DNA of 64,000 nucleotides, taken from NCBI GenBank assembly GCA_947457615.1, contig CANGWK010000009.1:17793-81792 (forward strand), given 5' to 3'. The notes below the pieces were generated by a model that did not search any database, was not told where the DNA came from, and saw only the letters and a program-made list of their open reading frames with translations. Source of the stretch: Flavobacteriaceae bacterium (GTDB lineage: Bacteria; Bacteroidota; Bacteroidia; Flavobacteriales; Flavobacteriaceae). The translations under genes and the position numbers were made by a program. Shown here one piece after another: positions 46,757 to 56,112 of this stretch (position 1 is the stretch's first letter; each line of letters starts with the position of its first letter).

Positions 46757-47302
46757 CTAAATAGTTTCGTATATTTCTAATAATTTATTCACTGTATTCC
46801 AGTTGCGAATGGTAGAAATAACATTCAATTTCTTTTCAATATAATTATTATCCAATCGTGTTTTGGCTGGTGATATATCGTATTTTATGTAAATTCTGCT
46901 TTCGTCAATATGCACTTCATCAGGTTTTATATTGCTTATTTTTAAGTCATGAATTCGATCACTTTTTAAAACCATTGAAACAAAAGAAACATACAATTTC
47001 TTGGTGTCTACTTCTTTTTCATTCAAAAAAGGATTCGCTGTTAAACATGTTTCCAGATCTTCTTTACCAATTACCACCACGGGAACATCATGTCCGAAAG
47101 TTCTATAAATTTCTTGTTTTATAAGAAATCCAACTTTGCTTGGACTTTCTTCAGGAGTAGAAACAAAAACGTTTCCAGATTGAATATAAGTAACCACATT
47201 TACAAACCCAATGGCTTCTAGTGCGTTCTTCAAGGCTTCCATTTTAATCATATTATGACCTGATACATTTATGCCGCGAAGCAAAGCTAGGTGGATTTTC
47301 AT
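46757..47302 (-). CDS. DUF1697 family protein
   Basis: The protein has 181 residues. The N-terminal motif LALLRGINVSGHNMIKMEAL, then YIQSGNVFVSTPEE, and the C-terminal TIRNWNTVNKLLEI are the DUF1697 hallmarks. It is a cytoplasmic protein with no known function. A TATCTTTG box (47319-47326, minus strand) lies 17 bases before the start. It precedes the Nramp gene by 34 bases. Confidence 0.9.
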   Translation of the reverse strand: MKIHLALLRGINVSGHNMIKMEALKNALEAIGFVNVVTYIQSGNVFVSTPEESPSKVGFLIKQEIYRTFGHDVPVVVIGKEDLETCLTANPFLNEKEVDTKKLYVSFVSMVLKSDRIHDLKISNIKPDEVHIDESRIYIKYDISPAKTRLDNNYIEKKLNVISTIRNWNTVNKLLEIYETI

Positions 47303-47455
47303 TGGTTAAATGTTTTTTCAAAGATACTGTTTTCTTAAAATTTATCATACCATTTTGATTCTTAACTGATTTTGAAAATTAGGTGACTTCAAAAGATTTC
47401 TCATTTTTTTGTAAAACCCAATCTAAAAAACAATTCAAACGCTTATTTTTGCCTT

Positions 47456-48871
47456 ATGGGAAAAAAGAAAACAGACAAAGTTATTTTTGAAAACGTTACC
47501 GTTTTGGATGCAGGTGCTAAAGGAGTTTCGGTAGCTAAAGCGCCAGAAGGTCAAGTAATTTTCATACCCAATGTGGTACCTGGTGATGTGGTGGATGTGC
47601 AAACATTAAAAAAACGCAAATCCTATTACGAAGGAAAAGCAATAAAATTTCATTCCTTTTCGGAAAATAGAATTGAGCCTGTATGCCAACATTTTGGGGC
47701 TTGTGGTGGTTGCAAATGGCAGAATATGAAGTACGATCAACAATTATTTTATAAAAATCAAGAAGTTTACAATAACCTAAAAAGGATAGGCAAAATTGAA
47801 TTGCCTGCTTTTGAACCTATAATTGGATCAGAAAAACAATTCTTTTATAGAAACAAAATGGAATTTGGATTTTCTGATACCCGTTGGTTAAATGAAACTG
47901 AAATCCAATCGGAAGACCAAACCTTAAGTAAAAAACCTGCTTTAGGTTTTCATATTCCTAGAATGTGGGATAAGATTTTAGATATTGAAAAATGTCATTT
48001 GCAAGAGGATCCGTCTAACGAAATAAGAAATGCCATCAAAGAATTTGCAGTAGCCAACAACATGACTTTCTTTAACGCTAGAAATCACGAAGGTTTATTA
48101 CGGACTTTAATGATTCGTACTGCTTCTACTGGTGAAATTATGGTATTGATTCAATTTTTTGAAAATGATAAAGCCAATCGAGAATTGTTGATGGATTTTA
48201 TTCACGAGAAATTTACGAAAATTACGTCCTTGCAATATGTAATTAATAGCAAAGCCAACGATACTTTATACGATCAAGACATTAAACTATATAAAGGAAG
48301 AAATTACATTTTGGAAGAAATGGAAGGCTTGCAATTTAGCATTAACGCTAAGTCATTTTACCAAACCAATTCCGACCAAGCCTATGAATTATATAAAATA
48401 ACAAGGGAATTCGCAGGTTTAACCGGTAACGAAGTGGTGTATGATTTGTATACCGGCACGGGGACTATAGCACAATTTGTATCTAAAAAAGCTAAGAAAG
48501 TTATTGGCGTAGAGGCGGTTCCAGAAGCGATTGCCGATGCTAAGGAAAATGCAAAACGAAATGCAATAACTAATTGTGAATTTTATGTTGGTGATATGAA
48601 AAACGTTTTCAATGAAGAATTCATTGCACAACATGGAACCCCAGATGTTATCATCACTGACCCTCCGCGAGACGGAATGCACAAAGATGTGGTAGAACAA
48701 ATCATGAAAATTGCTCCTCAAAAAGTAGTATATGTAAGTTGTAACTCTGCAACACAAGCTAGAGATTTAGCCTTGATGGACGAAAAATATAAAGTAACTC
48801 GTGTGCGTCCTGTAGATATGTTTCCACAAACGCATCATGTTGAAAATGTTGTACTTTTGGAACTTCGCTAG
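47456..48871 (+). CDS. rlmD: 23S rRNA (uracil-C5)-methyltransferase RlmD-like
   Basis: The protein has 471 residues. It has an N-terminal TRAM domain, then cluster cysteines in CQHFGACGGCKWQ (a likely 4Fe-4S site with a later Cys in DIEKCHL), the SAM domain with YDLYTGTGTIAQFVSKKA, and the catalytic Cys in KVVYVSCNSATQARDL. It methylates uracil in 23S rRNA; RlmD/TrmA-like paralogues differ in target, so the exact position is inferred. A TATTTTTG box (47444-47451) ends 4 bases before the ATG, so the transcript may be leaderless. Confidence 0.9.
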   Translation: MGKKKTDKVIFENVTVLDAGAKGVSVAKAPEGQVIFIPNVVPGDVVDVQTLKKRKSYYEGKAIKFHSFSENRIEPVCQHFGACGGCKWQNMKYDQQLFYKNQEVYNNLKRIGKIELPAFEPIIGSEKQFFYRNKMEFGFSDTRWLNETEIQSEDQTLSKKPALGFHIPRMWDKILDIEKCHLQEDPSNEIRNAIKEFAVANNMTFFNARNHEGLLRTLMIRTASTGEIMVLIQFFENDKANRELLMDFIHEKFTKITSLQYVINSKANDTLYDQDIKLYKGRNYILEEMEGLQFSINAKSFYQTNSDQAYELYKITREFAGLTGNEVVYDLYTGTGTIAQFVSKKAKKVIGVEAVPEAIADAKENAKRNAITNCEFYVGDMKNVFNEEFIAQHGTPDVIITDPPRDGMHKDVVEQIMKIAPQKVVYVSCNSATQARDLALMDEKYKVTRVRPVDMFPQTHHVENVVLLELR

Positions 48872-48912
48872 TTATTAGTGTTAAATGTTGAAAAATGGAA
48901 TAAATTAAATTT

Positions 48913-49440
48913 ATGAAAAAGTTATTTTTATTATTATTTGTTACATTCGCTTTCTCATCCTGCGAGAAGGACGACATTTGCGATGCAGGCATTTCAACCA
49001 CTCCAAGGTTAGTAATTGAGTTTTATGACAGTCTTATTGGAACACCAACTTTAAAAAATCTTACCGATATGAAAGCCGTTGCTAATGGTATATCCGACGG
49101 AATAGTTTTTAATAACTCTTTAGCAATTACAAATCCTTTGCGTTTTGTTACAAATTCAAGTAAAATCTATCTTCCATTAGACCCTTTTGCACCTTCTAGT
49201 ACTTATGCATTGACAAATAATTTCGGTGCCTCTACAGCAAATGAAGATGTAGTAACTTTTAATTACACAAAAAATAAAGTTTATGTTTCAAGAGCATGTG
49301 GATATAAATATTTATTTAACTTAACGAATACTAATTCCAATATTTTAACTGCAGATTCAAACAATTGGATAAAAAATATTTTAATAGTAAAACCTAATCT
49401 CGAAACCGAAAATGAAGTCCACATTCAAATATACTTTTAG
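48913..49440 (+). CDS. DUF6452-like lipoprotein
   Basis: The protein has 175 residues. The lipoprotein signal MKKLFLLLFVTFAFSSC is followed by a Cys/Asp-rich start (EKDDICDAG) and a beta-rich body ending in ETENEVHIQIYF. It resembles DUF6452 as I recall it, paired with DUF6048. The 3' end overlaps the next gene by 29 bases, a sign of coupled translation. Function is unknown. Confidence 0.82.
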   Translation: MKKLFLLLFVTFAFSSCEKDDICDAGISTTPRLVIEFYDSLIGTPTLKNLTDMKAVANGISDGIVFNNSLAITNPLRFVTNSSKIYLPLDPFAPSSTYALTNNFGASTANEDVVTFNYTKNKVYVSRACGYKYLFNLTNTNSNILTADSNNWIKNILIVKPNLETENEVHIQIYF

Positions 49441-50167
49441 TTTTTGCTTGTTGTTGTGCTCGTTTTTAGTTACCGCACAGAAAACGATAGTAAAAGATTC
49501 AACCGTTATCAAAAAAGACAGTATTAAGCCTAAAACCGAACGCTATGGTTTGCGTCTTGGCGTTGACTTATTTAAAGTTTCACGTTCTTTTTATGATAAA
49601 AATTACAAAGGATTGGAGTTCGTTGGAGATTTTAAATTCTCGAGAAAACATTATTTAGCAGCTGAAATTGGGAACGAAAATAAAACGGTGGAGGACAATC
49701 AATTGAATTTCACAACTAAAGGAACTTACTTTAAAGTAGGTTTTGATTACAATTCGTATGAAAATTGGCTAGGCATGAATAATATGCTCTATGTTGGTAT
49801 GCGTTATGGAGCAAGTTCTTTTAGCCAAACTTTAAATAATTATTCTATTTATTATGCTAATAATTATTTTCCGAAACCAATTATTGAGTCTGGAGAAAAA
49901 TTTGATGGATTATCGGCCCAATGGATTGAAGTTATTGCAGGGGTTAAAGCCGAAATATATACAAATCTATATATTGGCTTTAGTTTTAGAATGAATAATT
50001 TAATTACAAATAAAGTTCCTGAAAATTTTGACAACCTGTATATTCCAGGGTTTAACAGGACTTATGGCGGCAACTTTGGTGCTGGATTTAATTACACAGT
50101 TTCCTATTTTGTACCTTTATATAAAACAATACTTAAAAATAAAGTGAAAGAAAAGTCTAAAAAATAA
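49412..50167 (+). CDS. DUF6048-like outer-membrane protein
   Basis: The protein has 251 residues. The signal peptide ends at VTAQ (about residue 22). The rest is a beta-barrel-like sequence, RYGLRLGVDLFKVSRSFYD, MLYVGMRYGASSFSQTL and NFGAGFNYTVSYFVPL, ending in a basic tail. It resembles DUF6048 as I recall it and is encoded with the overlapping DUF6452-like gene. The two probably form an envelope unit. Function is unknown. Confidence 0.82.
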   Translation: MKSTFKYTFSFCLLLCSFLVTAQKTIVKDSTVIKKDSIKPKTERYGLRLGVDLFKVSRSFYDKNYKGLEFVGDFKFSRKHYLAAEIGNENKTVEDNQLNFTTKGTYFKVGFDYNSYENWLGMNNMLYVGMRYGASSFSQTLNNYSIYYANNYFPKPIIESGEKFDGLSAQWIEVIAGVKAEIYTNLYIGFSFRMNNLITNKVPENFDNLYIPGFNRTYGGNFGAGFNYTVSYFVPLYKTILKNKVKEKSKK

Positions 50168-50170
50168 TTT

Positions 50171-51127
50171 TTACTTCCCGTTTGCTCTTGCTTTCGCTTT
50201 TTCTTGTTTTCTAAAATATCCTCTAAACAAAAAATTGTGTTTCAGTGCTTCTAAATTTTCATTCAATCTACTACTTGCTTGATTAATATTGCTCATTGTT
50301 GAATCTATTTGTTTAACTAATTTTGGATCGTTAGATAAGTAATTTAATGCCCCTTTTCCGTCTTTCATATTGGTAATCGTTTTGTTAATTTGTTCACTAG
50401 ATTTTTCTAAATTGGCAATAATTACTTTAATTTTTCTACCAACCATAGTGTCTTTTAAAGTACCAATAACATTATTTTTTTGATTTAGACCTACGATTAT
50501 GTTATTTAAAGTAGCCATAGATTCCGATGTGGTTTTGGTAGTTATTTTTAAATTGTAAATGGTTTTCTTTAAATCTCCACTCATTACGGTGTCGTTAATT
50601 AACATGCCGATAGTCCCTTCTTTACTACTAATTTGATTTGTGATTTTAACTAAGTTATCTGTAATTACTTTTGCATTGAAACTTGTAGAATTAATAGTTT
50701 TTAATATTTCATCGGTGGTTGTTTTATTTTCTGAAAGGATAATATCTCCGGCAGAAACTACTTCGATAGATTTTTTTCCAGGAATAATATTTATAATCAT
50801 ATTTCCCACTAAACCATCCGATCCGATAGAGGCTAGAGCATCTTTTTTTATATGAGAAATAACCTTGTTTTCTAAAGCCATATCCACTCTAATTAACGAA
50901 TCGTTTAGAATGACTATTTTTTTTACGGTGCCTATATTAATTCCTGAAAATCGAACATTATTTCCGGTTTGTAATCCATTAACGTTTTTAAAAATAGCAC
51001 TAATTTGGATAGTTTGATTAAACATATCCTTCTTATTTCCAATAAAATATATAGTGGTAATGAATAATAAAGAACCTAAAATAACAAATATACCTAGATT
51101 AATTTTTTGTGATGTTGATTTTTCCAT
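50171..51127 (-). CDS. mlaD: MlaD/MCE-domain lipid-transport protein
   Basis: The protein has 318 residues. An N-terminal membrane helix (about 10-28) is followed by an MCE domain (ISAIFKNVNGLQTGNNVRFSGINIG) and a long helical C-terminal region with SEQINKTITNMKDGKGALNY. It is the periplasmic substrate-binding ring of an Mla-type phospholipid transporter. It is last in the operon after mlaF and mlaE. The symbol is by analogy; no MlaB or MlaC gene is next to it. Confidence 0.9.
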   Translation of the reverse strand: MEKSTSQKINLGIFVILGSLLFITTIYFIGNKKDMFNQTIQISAIFKNVNGLQTGNNVRFSGINIGTVKKIVILNDSLIRVDMALENKVISHIKKDALASIGSDGLVGNMIINIIPGKKSIEVVSAGDIILSENKTTTDEILKTINSTSFNAKVITDNLVKITNQISSKEGTIGMLINDTVMSGDLKKTIYNLKITTKTTSESMATLNNIIVGLNQKNNVIGTLKDTMVGRKIKVIIANLEKSSEQINKTITNMKDGKGALNYLSNDPKLVKQIDSTMSNINQASSRLNENLEALKHNFLFRGYFRKQEKAKARANGK

Positions 51128-51135
51128 TTAACTAT

Positions 51136-51885
51136 TTATTTAAAAAATGCTTCAATTTTAGGGTTTTTGGATGCTGCTAATTCTGTATAAGTTCCTTCAG
51201 CGTAATTTATACCGTCTATTAATAAAATCATTCTATTGGCAATTACTCTAGCACAATCTATATCGTGGGTGATAATTATAGAGGATGTTTTGTATTTTTC
51301 TTGTATTGTTTTCATTAGCAAAATAATTTCTTTGGATGTTATGGGGTCTAACCCAGTTGTTGGTTCATCATAAAGGATTATTTTAGGTTGCAAAATTAAA
51401 GTTCTTGCTAATGCAATTCTTCGTTTCATTCCGCCAGAGAGCTCATTAGGCATTAAGTTTATGGTGTTTTCTAGACCTACGTTTCTTAATGCATCTAAAA
51501 CAACCGGGGTTGTGTCTTCTATAATACCAAATTTCTTAGTGTGTCGTCGTAAGGGAAATTCTAAATTTTCGCGAACCGACATCGAATCATAAAGAGCGCT
51601 TCCTTGAAAAAGAAAACCAACTTCAGTTCTAATTTCGTCTAGATCATCAGAGGAAATAGCATTCATGTCTTTTCCCATAATGAGTATAGAACCGCTGTCC
51701 ACTTTTTCTAAACCGATAAGACATTTAATCATTACCGATTTACCTGAGCCTGATTTCCCCATAACAATTAGGTTTTCTCCTTCCATAAGTTTTAGATGAA
51801 ATCCATCTAAAACGCGGTTAGTTCCATAGCTTTTGTGCAGGTCTTTGATTTCAATTATAGGTTTTATGTTTGTTTCGGCACTCAT
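51136..51885 (-). CDS. mlaF: ABC transporter ATP-binding protein MlaF
   Basis: This 249-residue ATPase has Walker A GKSGSGKSVM, the signature LSGGMKRRIALART, Walker B IILYDEPTTGLDP and the switch IITHDIDC. It energises the Mla-type lipid transporter. It lies 3 bases after the permease gene and 8 bases before mlaD, with no gap for separate promoters. Its length and motifs are standard. Confidence 0.95.
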   Translation of the reverse strand: MSAETNIKPIIEIKDLHKSYGTNRVLDGFHLKLMEGENLIVMGKSGSGKSVMIKCLIGLEKVDSGSILIMGKDMNAISSDDLDEIRTEVGFLFQGSALYDSMSVRENLEFPLRRHTKKFGIIEDTTPVVLDALRNVGLENTINLMPNELSGGMKRRIALARTLILQPKIILYDEPTTGLDPITSKEIILLMKTIQEKYKTSSIIITHDIDCARVIANRMILLIDGINYAEGTYTELAASKNPKIEAFFK

Positions 51886-51888
51886 AAA

Positions 51889-52665
51889 TCATAAAAAAAT
51901 ATTAGTTACAAAAACTGCTACAAAGTCAATTATAAATAGCAACATAGAGGTATAAACAACCGCAGTATTAGCGGCTTGACCAACACCTGCAGTTCCTTTT
52001 TTGCAATTATATCCTTTAAAACAACCTACAAGTCCAATGGCAAAACCAAAAAAGAAACTTTTGAAAGTTGCTGGTAAAACATCGCTGAATTCTAATATGT
52101 TTACTACTTGATTGAAATATAAAACAAAAGAGACATCTTCTTTCATACTCTCTACCAAATAAGATCCATAGATAGCGATAGCATCGCCAAAGAAAATAAG
52201 AATAGGCAACATGAAAGTTGTGGCTAATATTCTAGTTACTACCAAGTATTTAAATGGATTAGTACCCGAAACTTCCATGGCATCAATCTGCTCTGTAACC
52301 CGCATTGAACCTAATTCGGCGCCAATACCCGAACCTATTCTACCTGCACAAATTAATGCAGTTATTATTGGGCCAATTTCTCGAATGATAGAAACACTTA
52401 CCATAGATGGAATCCAGGATTCAGCACCAAATTCTTCAAGGGTTGGGCGGGATTGCAAAGTGAAAACCAAACCAATAATGAATCCAGTAACCCCAACTAG
52501 CAGTAAGGAACGATTGCCTATATAATAACATTGATGTAAAAATTCCTTGGATTCATAAGGGGGCTTGAAAACTTCCTTAAAAAAATTACCTGTAAAGAAA
52601 GAAAGTTCTCCAACTTCTATAAAGAATGCTTTGAGTGGATCTACTATTTTGACACTAAGATTCAT
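51889..52665 (-). CDS. mlaE: ABC transporter permease MlaE
   Basis: This 258-residue integral membrane protein has the MlaE signature GFIIGLVFTLQSRPTLEEFG, REIGPIITALICAGRIGSGIGAELGSM and EQIDAMEVSG. With MlaF it forms the inner-membrane part of the MCE lipid transporter. It is the first gene of the operon and has its own promoter-like sequence (52701-52730). Confidence 0.95.
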   Translation of the reverse strand: MNLSVKIVDPLKAFFIEVGELSFFTGNFFKEVFKPPYESKEFLHQCYYIGNRSLLLVGVTGFIIGLVFTLQSRPTLEEFGAESWIPSMVSVSIIREIGPIITALICAGRIGSGIGAELGSMRVTEQIDAMEVSGTNPFKYLVVTRILATTFMLPILIFFGDAIAIYGSYLVESMKEDVSFVLYFNQVVNILEFSDVLPATFKSFFFGFAIGLVGCFKGYNCKKGTAGVGQAANTAVVYTSMLLFIIDFVAVFVTNIFL

Positions 52666-52700
52666 AGTTGGAAAATTATTAATAAAAAAATAACCTATAC

Positions 52701-52730
52701 TAAATTTACGATTATTTATTTGATTAACAA
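52701..52730 (-). promoter_or_regulatory. Probable promoter of the Mla operon
   Basis: On the minus strand TTG (52730-52728) is followed after 19 bases by TAAATTTA (52708-52701), one mismatch from TAnnTTTG. It lies about 40 bases before the mlaE start. Confidence 0.55.
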
Positions 52731-52842
52731 CATGTATTTAATATCAAAAAAACGTTTAAACAGAAGAGAATCTATATTTAATGTAACAATAAGTTAAAAA
52801 TATTATATTAATAGGATCTAATTAATTGGAAATTGTTAAATA

Positions 52843-52980
52843 CTATAACATTTTTGGAGTTCCATTATAGATATTAATATCTACATATTGATCAATCCCA
52901 TTAATTTTAGCTTTTTAGGTAAACTGCCAAAATAACCAATCGTTTTTGATGTTTTCTACAAAAAAATTATAATTGGCAAT
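52843..52980 (-). pseudogene. Decayed C-terminal fragment of a GH25 lysozyme (muramidase)
   Basis: One minus-strand frame reads IANYNFFVENIKNDWLFWQF, then a stop codon (TAA, 52917-52915), then KAKINGIDQYVDINIYNG and TPKML before a TAG at 52845-52843. This is the C-terminal pattern of GH25 lysozymes, W-x-FWQ-(Y/F)-(T/S) and GI...VD(L/I)N.(F/Y)NG, with the stop replacing one residue after FWQFT. Upstream, the frame contains another stop and no recognisable N-terminal part up to pssA. The remaining non-coding DNA from 52666 to 53143 shows no other gene. Confidence 0.7.
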
Positions 52981-53143
52981 TCGAAAAGTAAAAAAGTAAT
53001 TAAAATTATTCTAAAAAGAAAAGCGGACTTCTTTTTTTAAAGAATTTTATGCGAAAAGTCAGTTTTCGAGTAGTATTTTTAGTCCTAATCAAATGCAAAA
53101 AAAATCTTAAATCAAAAATCTTATTATAAAATTTCCTGCTTAA

Positions 53144-53842
53144 TTATAACTGCTTTTTCACTAGAATATTATTCACAACTGAAACTAAAATGTAAGTTAT
53201 TATTATCATCGGAACAGCTAGAAATTGCAAAGTAGCAATCATAATAAGGGATACCACTAAAAATGCGATTTGTAATTTATATTTCTGGAAAGTAAAATTT
53301 TTAATTTTTAATGAAAATAACGGAATCTCAGCATTCATAATATAAGTGCTTAAAATAGTAATTGTTACTAATGCCCAAGGACTTTGTAGAAAAGGTACCA
53401 CAAAAGAGTTTGTTATTAAAGGCAAACTAACTATAAATAAGGTGTTGGCGGGTGTAGGCAAGCCAATAAATGAATCCGATTGTCGCGGATCAATATTAAA
53501 ATTCGCTAAACGAAAACAAGCACCTAAAGTAATGATAAAACCTAAATAAGGTAAGTATAAATTTGTAGAATATTTTCCGGAACTCAACAAACAGAACATT
53601 ACAAAACCAGGTACAACACCACTGGTTACCATATCTGCCAAAGAATCTAATTGGACACCTAAAGACCCCGAAACATTAAATTTACGAGCAAAAAAACCAT
53701 CAAAGAAATCAAAAAATATACCTAACGAAACAAAGAAAAATGCCATTTCGAATTTTAAATCGGCAACCATTACAATTGCAATACATCCGCAAAATAAATT
53801 AAGTAGAGTTATAAAATTCGGAATATGTTTTTTGATGTTCAT
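53144..53842 (-). CDS. pssA: CDP-diacylglycerol--serine O-phosphatidyltransferase
   Basis: The protein has 232 residues with about seven membrane helices. The CDP-alcohol transferase motif DGFFARKFNVSGSLGVQLDS, with ADMVT following, matches the D-G-x2-A-R-x8-G-x3-D-x3-D pattern. It makes phosphatidylserine, which is decarboxylated to phosphatidylethanolamine, the main zwitterionic phospholipid. It is divergent from the PorV/Q-like gene. A TAAATTTG box is at 53864-53871 (minus strand), but no well-spaced TTG is seen. Confidence 0.93.
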   Translation of the reverse strand: MNIKKHIPNFITLLNLFCGCIAIVMVADLKFEMAFFFVSLGIFFDFFDGFFARKFNVSGSLGVQLDSLADMVTSGVVPGFVMFCLLSSGKYSTNLYLPYLGFIITLGACFRLANFNIDPRQSDSFIGLPTPANTLFIVSLPLITNSFVVPFLQSPWALVTITILSTYIMNAEIPLFSLKIKNFTFQKYKLQIAFLVVSLIMIATLQFLAVPMIIITYILVSVVNNILVKKQL

Positions 53843-53917
53843 GCTATTAATTTTTATAGGCTACAAATTTAGTACAATAAGTTAAAGGGAAGTGCGTTTT
53901 TTAGTAGAGAATTTTAT

Positions 53918-55006
53918 ATGATATTTGCAAAAACAATTGAATTGAAAAAAACAGCATTCTTTTTTCTTTTATTTACAATGCTTAGCTATAGCCAAGTGGT
54001 TAGAAAATATTCAAACGAATTTATGAATATTGGTGTAGATGCTGCTGCATTAGGAATGTCAAATAGTGTTGTAGCCAATACTAATGATGTGAACTCGGGC
54101 TACTGGAATCCAGCGGGTTTATTAGGCTTAGAAAATGGACAAATAGCAGTCATGCACGCTAATTACTTTTCAAATATTGCACAATATGATTATGCAGCTT
54201 ATGCAAAACCAATTGATAATGAAAGTGCTTGGGGAATATCGATGATTCGTTTTGGTGTGGATGACATTTTAAATACTACCCAACTTATTGATGGAAGTGG
54301 AAATATTGATTATAATAGAATAAGCAAATTTTCTACTGCAGATTATGGCTTTACTTTTTCTTATGCCCGAAAATTAAAACTTACTGGTTTAAAATATGGT
54401 GTGAATTCAAAAATTATTCGACGTGTAATTGGAAATTTTGCTAATTCTTGGGGATTTGGTTTTGATGTTGGAGTACAATGGGAACGAAACGATTGGCATT
54501 TTGGATTAATGCTTCGTGATATTACTACAACCTATAATATTTGGAATATCAACGAAGATGAATACAAAAAAATAAAAAATACAGTTGCAGGACAAAACCA
54601 AGAATTACCTGAAAGCACAGAAATCACTATTCCAAAAGCGCAATTTGGTATGTCTAAAAAATTTGAATTTCACAATGAAACTAGTCTGTTAGCTTCCGGA
54701 AATTTAAATATGCAATTTGCTATGACCAACGATATTATATCTTCAAATGCTGTGAGTATTGATCCCGCATTAGGTTTTGAATATGGATATACTGATTTAG
54801 TTTTTTTAAGAGCGGGATTAGGAAATTTTCAAAATGTTACCCAAATAGATAATACCAAACGAATTGGTTTTCAACCTAATATCGGACTTGGATTCAAGTA
54901 TAAAGGAATTCAAATTGATTATGCATTAACCGATTTGGGAGATCAAAGTGCTGCATTATATTCTAATATATTTTCGTTAAAAGTAGATTTAAGTATTTTT
55001 AGATAA
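53918..55006 (+). CDS. PorV/PorQ-family outer-membrane protein
   Basis: The protein has 362 residues. A signal peptide (to about residue 28, SYSQ) is followed by the family motif GVDAAALGMSNSVVANTNDV and YWNPAGLLGLENGQ. The rest is a beta-barrel ending in Phe-Arg. PorV and PorQ are outer-membrane proteins of the type IX secretion system, involved in shuttling or anchoring cargo. Whether this is a core component or a paralogue cannot be decided here. A 7-base gap leads to the DUF4105 gene. Confidence 0.85.
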   Translation: MIFAKTIELKKTAFFFLLFTMLSYSQVVRKYSNEFMNIGVDAAALGMSNSVVANTNDVNSGYWNPAGLLGLENGQIAVMHANYFSNIAQYDYAAYAKPIDNESAWGISMIRFGVDDILNTTQLIDGSGNIDYNRISKFSTADYGFTFSYARKLKLTGLKYGVNSKIIRRVIGNFANSWGFGFDVGVQWERNDWHFGLMLRDITTTYNIWNINEDEYKKIKNTVAGQNQELPESTEITIPKAQFGMSKKFEFHNETSLLASGNLNMQFAMTNDIISSNAVSIDPALGFEYGYTDLVFLRAGLGNFQNVTQIDNTKRIGFQPNIGLGFKYKGIQIDYALTDLGDQSAALYSNIFSLKVDLSIFR

Positions 55007-55013
55007 TTATCTT

Positions 55014-56111
55014 ATGACAAAAAAATTACTTTCCGTAGTATTCCTTTTTCTATCTATTTTAAGTTTTTCTCAAAACATTACATTATCTAATAAAGCCACC
55101 GTTAGCATATTTACGTGCGGAAGAGGAAATGAATTATATACCACTTTTGGCCACACAGCTATCCGCATTAAAGACGAAAGCACCAATATGGATGTGGTTT
55201 ATAATTATGGAGCCTTCGATTTTAATACCGATAATTTTTATTTGAAATTTGTAAAAGGTGATTTGCAGTATTTTATAAATGCTTCTTCTTACGACGATTT
55301 TATCTATGAATACCAAATGGAACAAAGAGAGGTAATTGAACAAACCTTGAACTTTTTGCCTACACAAAAACAAGAACTATTTGATTTATTGAATGCCTCT
55401 TTATATTCGGAAGAGCGAAGTTATACCTATAAATTTATTGATAGGAATTGTACTACTATGGTGGTGGAAAAAATCAATAAAATGATTGGAAAAGAGTTAA
55501 TTCAAAAAGTCGATGGTACTTCAATCTCTTACAGAGAATTGTTGTATCCGTATTTTGCAAATCATTTTTATTACAAACTTGGCATCAACATTATTTTTGG
55601 TGCCAAAACAGATTCCAAAGCGGTAAAGCTTTTTCTTCCATCAGAATTAATGCATAGTTTAGATAAAGCAAGTATAGATGGAATCCCATTAGTAATAAAA
55701 AAAGAAACTCTTATTCAAGGAAACAAATTAGAATCGGGATTTCACTTCGTAGATAGCATTTATTTCATAGCCTTACTCCTATTACTTCTGGTTGTAACCA
55801 ATAAGAAAAAAGTATATTTAACCTATCTATTTATTTCAGGATTATTAGGATTATTCTTATCTCTAGTAGGATTGTATTCGCTACACAAAGAATTATTATG
55901 GAACTACAATGCATTACTTTTTAACCCAATATTTTTACTATTACCTTTTTTAAAAGGAAAATGGCTTAAAAAATTAATACAAACTTGCTTCGTAATGATA
56001 GGAATTTATTTAGTATTATTATTTACAAAACCTCATATTTGGCTAATGTTACCATTTATTTTAGCAACTGCTTATATGCTTTGGAAACTACAAAAGATAG
56101 ATAGAAAATAA
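55014..56111 (+). CDS. DUF4105 membrane protein
   Basis: The protein has 365 residues. The signal peptide ends at SFSQ (about residue 20). The DUF4105 domain shows ISIFTCGRGNELYTTFGHTA-type motifs (FGHTAIRI) and YNYGAFDFNTDNFYLKFVKG; the Cys/His pattern suggests a papain-like (NlpC/P60-related) fold. Four or five membrane helices occupy the C-terminal third. Function is unknown. It is convergent with the sugar transferase gene, with a 1-base gap. Confidence 0.88.
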   Translation: MTKKLLSVVFLFLSILSFSQNITLSNKATVSIFTCGRGNELYTTFGHTAIRIKDESTNMDVVYNYGAFDFNTDNFYLKFVKGDLQYFINASSYDDFIYEYQMEQREVIEQTLNFLPTQKQELFDLLNASLYSEERSYTYKFIDRNCTTMVVEKINKMIGKELIQKVDGTSISYRELLYPYFANHFYYKLGINIIFGAKTDSKAVKLFLPSELMHSLDKASIDGIPLVIKKETLIQGNKLESGFHFVDSIYFIALLLLLLVVTNKKKVYLTYLFISGLLGLFLSLVGLYSLHKELLWNYNALLFNPIFLLLPFLKGKWLKKLIQTCFVMIGIYLVLLFTKPHIWLMLPFILATAYMLWKLQKIDRK

Positions 56112-56112
56112 A

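Noticed and set aside
52730..52796. A 21-codon frame MYLISKKRLNRRES on the plus strand in the long intergenic gap
   Set aside because: It is too short, has no homology that I recognise and no terminator or promoter of its own; the minus-strand lysozyme relic explains the region better.
52666..53143. A hidden functional gene in the long gap before pssA
   Set aside because: All frames are interrupted; only the GH25 tail is readable and it carries an internal stop.
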